DNA of 64,000 bases from JBMYRH01 sp049602155 (GTDB taxonomy: Bacteria > Myxococcota_A > UBA9042 > PHBI01 > JBMYRH01). The DNA is taken from positions 124,001 through 188,000 of the forward strand of contig JBMYRH010000005.1 in assembly GCA_049602155.1 (NCBI GenBank), written 5' to 3'. Below the pieces are notes generated by a model that saw only the letters and a list, made by a program, of their open reading frames with translations, ran no database searches and had not been told where the DNA came from. A program made the position numbers and the translations under genes. This document shows, in pieces, positions 42,030-50,612 of the stretch (position 1 is the first letter of the stretch; each line of letters begins with the position of its first letter).

Positions 42030-43842
42030 CGCAGGGACCAGCTGACTTGGTGTCTCCGATGATCTCGCTGACGCTGGAGACGAGATCCTCTGGATCGGTC
42101 AGATCAACGCTGAAGTGCTTCCCCCCGCCGTAGGCAGAGATGTCCTCATTGGCCCCGAAGACCCCGGACGCGTCGACCACGTTCACGGTCACAGCGCGCT
42201 TCATGCCATCTTGGGCGAAGAGGTGATCGGCGCCGTTGCCGTCGGTCACGTTGACCCGAGCAGGCGTGCAGTAGCCCTGACAGCCTGTCCAGTTGGCGCA
42301 GGGGTCCGGGCAGTCCGACGTCGTCGTGCACGGGGTGCCACCCGTCTCACAGATGGTCGCGCTCTCATCGACGGCGTCTGCCGGCGGGACACAGCGACCG
42401 CCGTCACAGGTGGCACCAGACAGACAGTCGTCGTTGCTCTGACAGCCTAATCCGTAGTGAAGACGCTTCGCCTGCACACGTGGGTGGAAGAAGTCGTCGA
42501 CGTGGACGTTCTCGGTCTCCTCTCCGTCGGTGAAGGCGATGATTATCGTCTGACGGCACTCGGCCATGGGATCGTGGCATTGCCCGTTCACGCAGGTGTG
42601 TGTCGAGGTCCCACATTCGCTGTCGACCACGCAGGCCTTGCCCTCGACGAACACGAAGTTCCTCAGGTACTCGCCGGCGTAGAAGAGGCTCTTGCCCAAC
42701 GGTGTCCCCCCGATGGCCCGAAGCTCTGGGTTGGTGACTTCGGCGCAGGAGCCCATCGCAAAGAGTCCGTCACCCAGGCAAGGCCCGCCGTTACACTCCA
42801 TGGCGTCAAAGCACGAGTAGCCTGTGTCCGAGACAGTCTCGATGTTATCGAGCCACGACCCGATTGTGGCGAGATCGGTCTCGCCCGACTCGGGGAACGG
42901 GACCGGGAGGATCTCGTCGATGTTCTGCCCGAACCAACCGTTCGCGGGTGCCAAGTGCTGGTTCATCATGTCACCGGTCATCAGCCCCGCTTGGCTGCTT
43001 GGTGTCCAATAACCACCGGCACACCCGGGTGGGATGAGGAGCTCCGTGAAGGGGACCTGCGCGAAGCGCTGCAAGCCAAGGCGCATGCCGCCCACGAGCC
43101 CGCTGTTGAGGACGGCTTTGATCGCCTCCTTCACCTTGCCCAGCCGGGTCATCGCGGCTCCGCCATTGTCGCAATTCGGCATTGACCAGTTGGGGCAGTT
43201 GGCGCCGAAGCAGCCCTCTGGATCGGTCCCGTCCGGCAGCCAGTTCATCGATCCGGAGGTGTCGACGAGGAAGAGGATGTTGGGCGGGACAGTGCTGCAT
43301 TCGCCGTCGATGCAGGTCTCACCGGAGCCGCAAGGGTAGGGGACCCACTGGATGCCAAGTGAATTGCACTTAAGGACATTGCCTCCGTCACAGACAGGTG
43401 CCTGCTCTCCCGGCTCGCAGATCGGAGCCCAGCAGGCCCCGAGGTAGCAGGTTTGATCGGTCGGGCAGGGGAACTCTTCAAAGTCCGAGCCGTCCGCGTT
43501 GCACACTTTTACCGTCGCTGTGTCACTGCAGGTGGATGAGTCTGCGGAGCACACATTGGCGGTGCACTGGCCGTTTGAGCCGATGTGCGTCCCTACCGGG
43601 CAGTCCTCTGGCTCGTCGGGCACCACAGCGTCTGCGGCGCCACCAGCCCCCGCATCGACACCGAGGTCGTTGCTGCTGGAGGCGTCCGTGGTCGTGGTCG
43701 CAACGGTTGAACCACCCGTGTCGGTCGTTCCAAAGCTTGGGGGTTGCTGATTGTCCGTGTCACTGGTGCCGTCCCCGGATGAGCAGGCGGTCCCAAAGAG
43801 GAAGAGGCAGCAGATGAGGAGCGCGTAAGGTGTTCGCTTCAT
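42019..43842 (-). CDS. Lipoprotein with von Willebrand factor A domain
   Basis: Outer-membrane or surface lipoprotein of 607 aa. The signal peptide ends at Cys20 (LFGTAC), followed by a Ser/Thr/Asp-rich linker and Cys-rich units (21-190). The VWA domain starts at about 189, with the MIDAS motif DTSGSM at 194-199, and carries Cys-rich insertions. The C-terminal part is another Cys-rich stretch plus VFGANEDISAYGGG. VWA domains bind protein ligands through a metal ion; the role here is surface adhesion or signalling by inference. It is cotranscribed with the alpha/beta hydrolase through an 11-bp overlap. The ribosome site is weak. Confidence 0.88.
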   Translation of the reverse strand: MKRTPYALLICCLFLFGTACSSGDGTSDTDNQQPPSFGTTDTGGSTVATTTTDASSSNDLGVDAGAGGAADAVVPDEPEDCPVGTHIGSNGQCTANVCSADSSTCSDTATVKVCNADGSDFEEFPCPTDQTCYLGACWAPICEPGEQAPVCDGGNVLKCNSLGIQWVPYPCGSGETCIDGECSTVPPNILFLVDTSGSMNWLPDGTDPEGCFGANCPNWSMPNCDNGGAAMTRLGKVKEAIKAVLNSGLVGGMRLGLQRFAQVPFTELLIPPGCAGGYWTPSSQAGLMTGDMMNQHLAPANGWFGQNIDEILPVPFPESGETDLATIGSWLDNIETVSDTGYSCFDAMECNGGPCLGDGLFAMGSCAEVTNPELRAIGGTPLGKSLFYAGEYLRNFVFVEGKACVVDSECGTSTHTCVNGQCHDPMAECRQTIIIAFTDGEETENVHVDDFFHPRVQAKRLHYGLGCQSNDDCLSGATCDGGRCVPPADAVDESATICETGGTPCTTTSDCPDPCANWTGCQGYCTPARVNVTDGNGADHLFAQDGMKRAVTVNVVDASGVFGANEDISAYGGGKHFSVDLTDPEDLVSSVSEIIGDTKSAGPCGGP

Positions 43843-43899
43843 GGCTGCAGGAAACAGGAACAGCGGGTTAGACGCAACCTATGGTGCGTCTACATGACT

Positions 43900-46845
43900 T
43901 CAGTTGCCTGTTTCGGGTGCGTACCGAGATGCCCGCTGGTCCATCCCTCTCAAGGTGCTGCCGTCGAGGTCTGGGAAGCGCTCGATGCAGGCCGTGCGAG
44001 CCTTCAGGTAGCCGTCCAAGCTCACGCTGGTGAAGATCGAGGTCCCCTGAGTGACGCGGCGCAGTTCTTGGGCGATCAGCATCAGGCATTGGGTTTTATC
44101 GAGATCGCCGACGCGCTCGGCAGCCATCGCCCATTGCTTTCGCTCCGTGGGTACGCTCAAGAGATCCAGATCCGCGAGACGCTCGAGGTGGCGGAGGTTC
44201 TCAGGCCTCAGCTCTGCGAGCCGAAGGGCGACTGCGCTGGCCACTCCCTCGTCGATCTTGAAGTCTCGAGCCGCGAAGTAGTCGTCTACCTCAAGTAAGC
44301 GCTCAAGAGGTAAGGGCCCGCTGCCGAGGCGACGAGCCAGGAGCAGGTCACCGCGCTCGCGAGGCAGCTGACGGGCATCCCTACGTCGGAAAGCCTTGGC
44401 GTTGGCGCCCACGAAGAACGCCTTGGGGGCGATATATTGCAGCACAGGGATCCGGTCCGTGTGGATGATCTGCTCCTCGGCGCTCCCCCACACCGCGCGG
44501 AACTGACGGGCCGCCATGACCTCATGCATGAGCAAGGTGTCGAGGGTCATCGTGCGGTCGTCTGGCGTGACGCGACGCATCTCGCTGGCGACCTTGGGCA
44601 ACGCTAAGCGCTTGGCCATGCGGTCAAAGTCGACCTCTAGGTCGCCCGTCGCCGCGGCGACCATGACCATATCATTGCCCCGCGCTGACCAGATGCGGGG
44701 GCGCTCGAAGACCTGAGCGTACGTGCGCAAGATCACGTCGAGGACGCTCTCGTCCATCTCGTAGGTGTGGACCCATTGGCTCATGACCCCACCTGGCGCC
44801 AGGCGATCCTTCAGTTGCTCGTAATACTCTTGGCTGAAGAGCGCGGCGGAGCCTGGCTGCCAAGGGTTGCTTGGCTCGCTGACGATGACGTCGTACTTCA
44901 CGTCCTCGGGGAGCACGCGTAGGAAGTTACGGGCGTCGCGGACATGGAGCGTCACCCGGGGGTCGTCTAAGGGCGCATGGCTCCACTCGTCAAAGTACCT
45001 TGAGCCGTTCACGATGGCGGGTGAGATCTCGATGACATCGACATGCTCGACCGGGTGGGCCAATACGGCGCCCACTGTGATGCCGCTGCCTAGCCCGACG
45101 ACGAGCACCCGCTTGGCGTCCGCGTGGAAGAAGAAGGGGAGCTGGCCGACGAGGACTTGGGTGGGCACGTCACGGTGGTTGCCCGCGTCTGACTTACCGT
45201 TGACCCGCAGCAGGCGGTGGCCGTTGGCATTCTCGATCACGGAGACGGTGGCCTCTTCATCGTCCTCCTCAAAGAGGAAGTCGATCTTGCCCGAGGTCGC
45301 ACGGAAGTGCGCGACGCTCCCGACGTCATGCTCGAGGGAGCGGTACAGGCCCGAATGTAGGAGCAACGGATCCCAGCCAGGGACCGCGAGGGTCATCAGG
45401 GCTGCGAGCCCGCAGGCGGAGAGCCCAAAGCGGCGTAAGCGGGAGCCGGGCTCTACAGCCACGGCGAGGCGCAGGGTCGCGAGCGCCACGAGCAGCGCAC
45501 CAATACGCAGGGTCCACTCTAAGCCGACAAGCGGGACCAAGGTCAGGCCGCCTGCCGCGGCGCCGATCACGTTACCTAGGGTGTTTGTAGAGAAGACGCC
45601 GCCTACGGAGCGGCCGGCTTGACCGATCGCGGAGGTGACGACGCGGCTGGCGAGCGGCAGCGTCGCCCCAAAGGCGATGGTGGGGCCGAGCATCGCTAAG
45701 ATGGCCATCGCAGTACAGACCGCGAGGTACACGGGGTAGGCGGCCTCTTTCGAGGCGATCAACGCTGCGGCTCCATGGAAAGCGAAGGGCAAGCGGTCGT
45801 ACCAAGGGAAGAGCAGCACGAGGGATAAGACGGCGATGCCTTCGGCGATCAGCAGCGGGCCGAGGACGTCTCTGTCGCCCTTGGCAATTCGGGCGGCGAC
45901 GACCCCGCCGAGGGCTATCCCTGCGATAAACGTCGCGAGCATGATGGCAAAGGCGTGCGCGCTTCCTCCCATCGTCAAGGCCAAGATGCGGGTCCACACC
46001 AACTCGATCAGCATCGTCGCGATCCCCGAGAGGAACACGGCGTCGAGGGCTGCGCGGACCTGAGGTCGCGTGTACACCCGAGCGGGTGCTGGCTCGTGGA
46101 GCTGCAGCGCAGGGGCGTCCTCTGGCTCACTGGGCCTGCCAGTTGTCCCCGGCTCATGGGGCGCGTCAGCAGCGGGGTAGGCCTGCTCGCCGTGGACCCG
46201 TCGCGAGAGCCCGAGGGCGAGGAGCGCGAGGAGGAGGTTGGAGGTGCCGACGAGGATGAGGCCCAAATCCAAACCGAACTTTGGGATGACGTAGAAGGTG
46301 GCCATGAGGGCACCGACGGCCGCGCCGGCGCTGTTGATGAAGTAGAGCCAGCCGACCGACGCGCCGAGCCCTCCCAGGCGGGTGGTGCACGCCCGCACGA
46401 GCGCAGGCATCGTGGCGCCCATCGCGAACGATGCGGGGAGAATCGTCGCCATCGCGAGCGCGAGGCGTAGGGGAGAGTCGAGCCAGACGAAGGCCCCAGA
46501 GGGGTCCGGCGCCAAGCTCACGTAGATCGCGCCCGCCAAGTCGGCCAGTTGGGGGGAGAGTACCCCCAGGATGCCCACAGCGGTCTCTAAGTACGCGTAG
46601 AGCCTCAGCGGCAGGATACCCGTGTCAGCCCAGCGGCCACCGAAGCGATTGCCTAACGCCAAGCCGCCCATAAAGGCGGCCAAGACGACGGTGTGCGTCG
46701 TGGTGGTACCGCCAACCAAGTTGCTGAGGAGCGCAGACCAGATGACCTCGTAAATCAGGCCTGCTGCGCCGCTTACGATGAAGCATCCATAGAGAATGCG
46801 CGCTAGGCGTGGATCCACCGAGCGCAGCTGAGCAGCCGACGGCAT
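43900..46845 (-). CDS. MFS-like membrane domain fused to spermidine synthase-like methyltransferase
   Basis: Fusion protein of 981 aa. The first part (up to about residue 520) has at least twelve hydrophobic helices in two sets, like MFS-type membrane proteins (GLIYEVIW, FMGGLALGNRFGGRWAD), with a long soluble loop. The C-terminal part is a Rossmann domain of the spermidine synthase type: SAM-binding LVVGLGSGITVG, then VIEISPAIV, DARNFLR and VSEPSNPWQPGSA. Catalysis of true aminopropyl transfer is doubtful, since these fusions are usually annotated only as spermidine synthase-like. The frame is open to 47031, but that would overlap the divergent gene at 46926; ATG 46845 fits the membrane start. 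Confidence 0.88.
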   Translation of the reverse strand: MPSAAQLRSVDPRLARILYGCFIVSGAAGLIYEVIWSALLSNLVGGTTTTHTVVLAAFMGGLALGNRFGGRWADTGILPLRLYAYLETAVGILGVLSPQLADLAGAIYVSLAPDPSGAFVWLDSPLRLALAMATILPASFAMGATMPALVRACTTRLGGLGASVGWLYFINSAGAAVGALMATFYVIPKFGLDLGLILVGTSNLLLALLALGLSRRVHGEQAYPAADAPHEPGTTGRPSEPEDAPALQLHEPAPARVYTRPQVRAALDAVFLSGIATMLIELVWTRILALTMGGSAHAFAIMLATFIAGIALGGVVAARIAKGDRDVLGPLLIAEGIAVLSLVLLFPWYDRLPFAFHGAAALIASKEAAYPVYLAVCTAMAILAMLGPTIAFGATLPLASRVVTSAIGQAGRSVGGVFSTNTLGNVIGAAAGGLTLVPLVGLEWTLRIGALLVALATLRLAVAVEPGSRLRRFGLSACGLAALMTLAVPGWDPLLLHSGLYRSLEHDVGSVAHFRATSGKIDFLFEEDDEEATVSVIENANGHRLLRVNGKSDAGNHRDVPTQVLVGQLPFFFHADAKRVLVVGLGSGITVGAVLAHPVEHVDVIEISPAIVNGSRYFDEWSHAPLDDPRVTLHVRDARNFLRVLPEDVKYDVIVSEPSNPWQPGSAALFSQEYYEQLKDRLAPGGVMSQWVHTYEMDESVLDVILRTYAQVFERPRIWSARGNDMVMVAAATGDLEVDFDRMAKRLALPKVASEMRRVTPDDRTMTLDTLLMHEVMAARQFRAVWGSAEEQIIHTDRIPVLQYIAPKAFFVGANAKAFRRRDARQLPRERGDLLLARRLGSGPLPLERLLEVDDYFAARDFKIDEGVASAVALRLAELRPENLRHLERLADLDLLSVPTERKQWAMAAERVGDLDKTQCLMLIAQELRRVTQGTSIFTSVSLDGYLKARTACIERFPDLDGSTLRGMDQRASRYAPETGN

Positions 46846-46925
46846 ACTCCATGAGTACTCCGGCTGTGTCTGAATTGACAGGGCACCGACGTTGATTGAC
46901 GGTGACGCGCGTGCCAGGAGTGGGT

Positions 46926-47552
46926 GTGATTCGCGCGATTTCAACGATGCTCGTAGGCTTCCTGTGCCTCTTAGGGGGCGCCCCCGCCTTGGAGTTGGCG
47001 TTGACTGAGCGTCAACCCACTGGTCTGGCATGTGGCGATCTTGATCCTGAGCATCGATCCGCGCGCTGGCTGAGCTTGAGCGGCTGCAGGTTGAGCTGGG
47101 CCGAGGCCGGCTACGCGACCGTCGGGAAGAGCGTCACCGAGGTCTATGTGCCGGTCAGGGCCGATGCAGAGGAGGCCAGCGCCCCCGTCCGGTTTGTCCT
47201 GGCGTCTCGAGGCGCTGAGCACTTGAGGTTGGGCGAGGCGCTGTGGGCAGCTCATGGTGACCCAGCGGGGATGCAAGAGGCGCTCACAGCGCACCGCGCT
47301 ACGACGGCGAAGGCCGATGAACTCCGAGGTGTGTGGCGTGAACTCGGTGAGCTCTCGGCCGAGGAACGCGAGGTGCTCCGCGGTCTCCCGGTGAGCTTGG
47401 GGACCAAGGTCGGTGTTCTGGATGACGGCGCGACCCCCGACCTAGGGACGGGGCTGGTTCTGTGCCTCGTCGCCGTGATCTGCGCCGTCATCGCTGCCCG
47501 TGGGCTCCGCCGTCGCCGTCAGTGGAGACGGCCAGACGGGGCGACGGGCTAA
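46926..47552 (+). CDS. Small membrane protein, unknown
   Basis: Protein of 208 aa. A hydrophobic helix at the N-terminus (about 6-22) and another near the C-terminus (about 178-196) frame an extracytoplasmic region with two cysteines (near residues 36 and 53). The C-terminus is Arg-rich and probably cytoplasmic. GTG 46926 is chosen among several in-frame starts because AGGAG ends 5 bp upstream. The stop overlaps the helicase gene by 4 bp, antiparallel. It resembles no family I can name. Confidence 0.65.
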   Translation: MIRAISTMLVGFLCLLGGAPALELALTERQPTGLACGDLDPEHRSARWLSLSGCRLSWAEAGYATVGKSVTEVYVPVRADAEEASAPVRFVLASRGAEHLRLGEALWAAHGDPAGMQEALTAHRATTAKADELRGVWRELGELSAEEREVLRGLPVSLGTKVGVLDDGATPDLGTGLVLCLVAVICAVIAARGLRRRRQWRRPDGATG

Positions 47553-50074
47553 CCGATGTGCCACAGCGCGACGAGCGGGCCGCTGGGGTTAGTGTCAGGG
47601 CGCAGATCGACGAAACCCTGGAGCGCGACCAAGCTGACCCCCTCGCTGCCGAGGAGGGATTGGGAGACTCTCCATTGATGCGGGCCCGTCTCCTCGATGA
47701 CCGTGTGCTCCGTCAGGCGCGCTTCGTGGTTAAAGCATAGCGCACCATGCGCTTCAGTGAAGGCCTCAACCTCATCTCGGAAGCGGGCCGCAGGCCACGC
47801 ATCGTCTTCCACCTGACGGGCGCTCCGTTCAGCGGCGTCGAAGTCGCCATGGGCGAGGCAGCGGACAAGCACGTGGAGCTCGGAGCGGATGCGCGCTTGA
47901 AAAGAGCGAGGCTCGGCGGAGATGTCGATTGGCGCCTCGACCTCAGTGTCCGACGCCGCTGTCTTCGTCATCCTCTCCCACTCACGGAGGAGGCTCGAGT
48001 CGACACGCTCCAAGGTGGTCCGTAGGAAGGCCTCGAGGTCATAGACCGCGTCGGTCTTTGCGGTGTCGGGGACCGTTTGAAGGAGGGTCTTATAGGCGGT
48101 GTTGAGGTAGCGCAGCAGCACCCCTTCGATGCGCTGTAGACCAAGCTCTCGCACGTACTCATCAAAGGCCATGTAGCGCTCGTAGAGGTCCCGAGCGATG
48201 GACTTGGGGCGGATATGTTCACCGGCGACCCAGGGGTGGCTCTCTGCGAAGAGGTTATAGAGCCCGTAGATGCGTTCCGCGCATGGCTTGGGCCAAGTGA
48301 GCTCCTCGAGGCGCTTCATGCGCTCTTCGTACTCGACGCCTTCAGCCTTCCATTGCGCGATGAGCGTGTCCTTAAGCCGACGCTCTTGTTGGAAGAGGAT
48401 CGCCCTAGGGTTTTCGAGCGTCGCCTCGACAAAGCTGAGCAGGTCGAGTGCATAAGTTGGCGCGTCAGGGGGCAAGGTCTCGAGGGCGCCCACCAAGAAG
48501 AGTGAGAGGGTGTGCATCAGGCTGAAGTCTGTCTGCAATGCCTCGTCGACATGCATCGCTGAGCTGCCGTCGGGGCGCACATCAACGTGGACGATACCTG
48601 CTTGAATGAGCTCATCGAGGCGCTCTTTCGCGAGCGCCCTCAGGCGCTCTGAGGCGCCGTCCGATGCGTGACTCCGGTCGATGAGCTCTAAGAGCATGCC
48701 GTAGCCGTCTTCGTAGCGGAGGGTCTCTGGGTCGCGCTGCAGGAGGGCGAGCAAGAGGCCGTGGTCGACGCGGAATGTGGACTCCAGGGGCTCAGGCGGG
48801 TTCGCGATGACCCCTTGGAAGGTCTTCTCATCCCACGGGACAAAGCCCTTGGGGGGCTTGGCCCGCACGAACTTCTTTCCGCGCTGCAGGGCCGCTTTAG
48901 CTGCCAGTCGGCGGTTCTCGATCACATGAGCTGGAGCCTGGCAGACGACGTAGCCGATGTCGTCAAAGCCCCGCCGCCCGGCGCGACCTGCGATCTGCTT
49001 GAACTCACGCACTCGGAGGTTGCGCGAACGCTCACCATCGAACTTCGAGAGCTGGGTGAAGAGCACGGTTCGAATGGGCACGTTGACGCCGACGCCGAGG
49101 GTGTCTGTCCCGCAGATCACCTTCAGTAGGCCTTTGCGGGCCAGCCGCTCAACGAGGAGTCGGTACTTCGGCAGGAGGCCGCCGTGGTGCAGGCCGACCC
49201 CATGACGCAGGTACCGGGAGATCTCTTTGCCGTAGGGAGAGTCAAACGCGAAGCCGCCGATGACCGCGGCCAGCGCTTTGCGTTCCTCTTTGGAGAGCAG
49301 GGCGACGCTCGTCAGGGCTTGAGCTTGTTCGGCGCAGGCACGCTGCGTGAAGTGAACGAGGTAGACGGGGGCCTTGTTCGACGTCACTAGTGTTTGAATG
49401 GTCTCGTGAAGCGGCTCTTCGGTGTAGGTGAACTCTAGGGGGACCGGGCGCTCGTCTGACGCGACGACGACGGGGGCCTTCCCTGTCAGCTTCTTCAGGC
49501 CTTCCTCGACTCTGCTGGTGTCACCGAGCGTCGCGCTCATCAGCAGGAACGTCGTGTGTGGGAGCAGCAGGAGCGGGAGTTGCCACGCCATGCCGCGCTC
49601 CGGATCCCCGTAGAAGTGGAACTCGTCCATTACGACTGTCGCCGCGTCGATGGCCTCGCCCTCGCGCAGGGCCATGCTGGCCAACACCTCTGCCGTACAA
49701 CAGATGATACGGGCGTCCCGGTTGACCGTGGCGTCGCCCGTCATCAAGCCGACGTTCTCTGCCCCAAGTTCCTCGCAGCAAGCGAAGAACTTCTCGCTCA
49801 CCAACGCCTTGATTGGGGAGGTGTAGAACGCGCGACCGCGGGTCCCGAGGGTGCGAAAGTGAGAGGCGGTAGCGACGAGTGATTTCCCCGAGCCTGTAGG
49901 GGTCGCGAGGATGACGTGGCTGCCCGCCATGACCTCCAATATGGCCTCTTCTTGCGCCGGGTAGAGGGTGAGCCCTTGCTCAGCGGTCCAGCTAAGGAAG
50001 AGCTCGAGGAGGTCGTCGGGATCAGCAGAGCCGCCCTTGGGGAGGCGCTCTGCGAGGCTGAGAGGGATCGTCAT
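47549..50074 (-). CDS. DEAD/DEAH-box helicase, DUF3516/Ski2-like
   Basis: RNA or DNA helicase of 841 aa. Walker A TPTGSGKS is at about 58-65, motif Ia TSPIKALVSEK, motif II DEFH, motif III SATLGD, and motif VI QIAGRAGRRG. The C-terminal half is a long alpha-helical region as in DUF3516 proteins (Ski2/Mtr4-like relatives in bacteria). The substrate is not established. ATG 50074 has no good ribosome site. Its 3' end overlaps the membrane gene at 47552 by 4 bp. The upstream 538-bp gap holds the RNA described separately. Confidence 0.9.
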   Translation of the reverse strand: MTIPLSLAERLPKGGSADPDDLLELFLSWTAEQGLTLYPAQEEAILEVMAGSHVILATPTGSGKSLVATASHFRTLGTRGRAFYTSPIKALVSEKFFACCEELGAENVGLMTGDATVNRDARIICCTAEVLASMALREGEAIDAATVVMDEFHFYGDPERGMAWQLPLLLLPHTTFLLMSATLGDTSRVEEGLKKLTGKAPVVVASDERPVPLEFTYTEEPLHETIQTLVTSNKAPVYLVHFTQRACAEQAQALTSVALLSKEERKALAAVIGGFAFDSPYGKEISRYLRHGVGLHHGGLLPKYRLLVERLARKGLLKVICGTDTLGVGVNVPIRTVLFTQLSKFDGERSRNLRVREFKQIAGRAGRRGFDDIGYVVCQAPAHVIENRRLAAKAALQRGKKFVRAKPPKGFVPWDEKTFQGVIANPPEPLESTFRVDHGLLLALLQRDPETLRYEDGYGMLLELIDRSHASDGASERLRALAKERLDELIQAGIVHVDVRPDGSSAMHVDEALQTDFSLMHTLSLFLVGALETLPPDAPTYALDLLSFVEATLENPRAILFQQERRLKDTLIAQWKAEGVEYEERMKRLEELTWPKPCAERIYGLYNLFAESHPWVAGEHIRPKSIARDLYERYMAFDEYVRELGLQRIEGVLLRYLNTAYKTLLQTVPDTAKTDAVYDLEAFLRTTLERVDSSLLREWERMTKTAASDTEVEAPIDISAEPRSFQARIRSELHVLVRCLAHGDFDAAERSARQVEDDAWPAARFRDEVEAFTEAHGALCFNHEARLTEHTVIEETGPHQWRVSQSLLGSEGVSLVALQGFVDLRPDTNPSGPLVALWHIG

Positions 50075-50240
50075 GCGGGCATCATCGCGCGCAGGGCGCT
50101 CAATGCCAATCCGTACCAGCAGGGCGTTGTGATCACAGGCCTTTTAGACGGCGCACCTCGCCACAACGGGGGCGTCGGCGCTCGGTATGAGGCATAGCGG
50201 GTGAGAGGGAGATCTCTATGGTCGGAATAGAAAGGTCTTT
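50075..50240. other. Gap upstream of the helicase
   Basis: No gene or clear signal is visible in these 166 bp. An open frame (49916-50197) is the antisense shadow of the helicase N-terminus and has no support of its own. Confidence 0.4.
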
Positions 50241-50269
50241 TTGCTCCGTTATCATCACGAAGGTATCTT
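50241..50269 (+). promoter_or_regulatory. Candidate sigma-70 promoter for the RNA unit
   Basis: TTGCTC at 50241-50246 and TATCTT at 50264-50269 are 17 bp apart, giving a start near 50276. It is the best box upstream of the structured RNA, though both hexamers are imperfect. Confidence 0.45.
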
Positions 50270-50387
50270 CAATTCAAACCAGGGGCTCGGCCCTAGCCAG
50301 GTCGACTTGAGCCCTCTCGATGCGCGGATAAGAGCGGTCTGCAGTCGGGGTGGAGGTGAGGATCTCCACGCATCATATACACGCTTT

Positions 50388-50401
50388 AAAAGGAGGTGAT
50401 C
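50388..50401 (+). promoter_or_regulatory. Extended Shine-Dalgarno, complementary to the 16S 3' tail, masked by an anti-SD
   Basis: AAAGGAGGTGATC (50389-50401) is complementary over 13 nt to the usual 16S 3' end GATCACCTCCTTT. The TCACCTCCT at 50437-50445 mimics that rRNA tail and would pair with the site in the same RNA. The next codon is GTG 50403. Confidence 0.5.
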
Positions 50402-50402
50402 T

Positions 50403-50447
50403 GTGGCTTTGTATCTCACGGTGTTGGGTGAGGTGGTCACCTCCTAG
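50403..50447 (+). CDS. Possible 14-aa leader peptide
   Basis: GTG start 6 bp after AGGAGG, ending TAG at 50445-50447, giving MALYLTVLGEVVTS. Its last codons (GTC ACC TCC) form the anti-SD arm, so translation of this peptide would open the hairpin that hides its own ribosome site. It is short, and six of its 14 residues are Leu or Val. It could be a leader peptide or a coincidence; no protein homology can be judged. Confidence 0.35.
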   Translation: MALYLTVLGEVVTS

Positions 50448-50491
50448 ACCGACCTTGTGGTCAGCCTGGGTAAACCAGGTGCCGCCGAACT

Positions 50492-50556
50492 CCGAGGGCC
50501 CGCCAGTTCACCGGGCGGGCAGCGCCAAGGCGCTGTAAAACCCTCGGGGTTTTTTT
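50492..50556 (+). terminator. Rho-independent terminator with two inner hairpins
   Basis: CCGAGGG (50492-50498) pairs with CCCTCGG (50541-50547), followed by GG and seven T (50550-50556). The inner GCCCGCC/GGCGGGC and AGCG/CGCT stems make a branched terminator. The exonuclease gene starts 56 bp later with its own -10 box. Confidence 0.75.
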
Positions 50557-50598
50557 GTGTTTGATGCTCGGCGCTCGGGCCGACCTTACTGCGGTTCT

Positions 50599-50606
50599 GC
50601 TATGCT
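50599..50606 (+). promoter_or_regulatory. Extended -10 box of the exonuclease gene (leaderless)
   Basis: TGC TATGCT with its -10 at 50601-50606 lies six bases before the ATG at 50613, so transcription would begin at the start codon. No ribosome site is present. This suggests a leaderless mRNA, independent of the preceding RNA unit. Confidence 0.4.
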
Positions 50607-50612
50607 TCGTGG

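Larger units (their letters stand above)
50276..50557 (+). ncRNA. Candidate structured RNA of about 280 nt, unclassified
   Basis: Seven nested or tandem stems are visible. GGGCTC/GAGCCC (50283-50288 with 50309-50314), GTGGAG/CTCCAC (50350-50355 with 50364-50369), AGGAGGTGA/TCACCTCCT (50391-50399 with 50437-50445) enclosing CTCAC/GTGAG, CCTGG/CCAGG with a GTAAA loop (50465-50479), GACC/GGTC, and a terminal stem CCGAGGG/CCCTCGG (50492-50498 with 50541-50547). The last encloses GCCCGCC/GGCGGGC. It ends with a T-run. It matches no RNase P, tmRNA, SRP, 6S or riboswitch consensus that I know. Confidence 0.45.

Noticed and set aside
50388..50401. A 16S rRNA fragment
   Set aside because: The sequence is complementary to the rRNA tail rather than identical, and no other 16S sequence surrounds it.
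50350..50538. 62-residue frame in the RNA unit
   Set aside because: It passes through several predicted stems, has no ribosome site at its start, and a better frame (50403) has an ideal site.
50276..50557. RNase P RNA, tmRNA, SRP RNA or 6S RNA
   Set aside because: The GAGGAAAGTCC core of RNase P, the tRNA-like ends of tmRNA, the SRP GGTCAGG-AAGCAGC element and the 6S central bubble are all absent.
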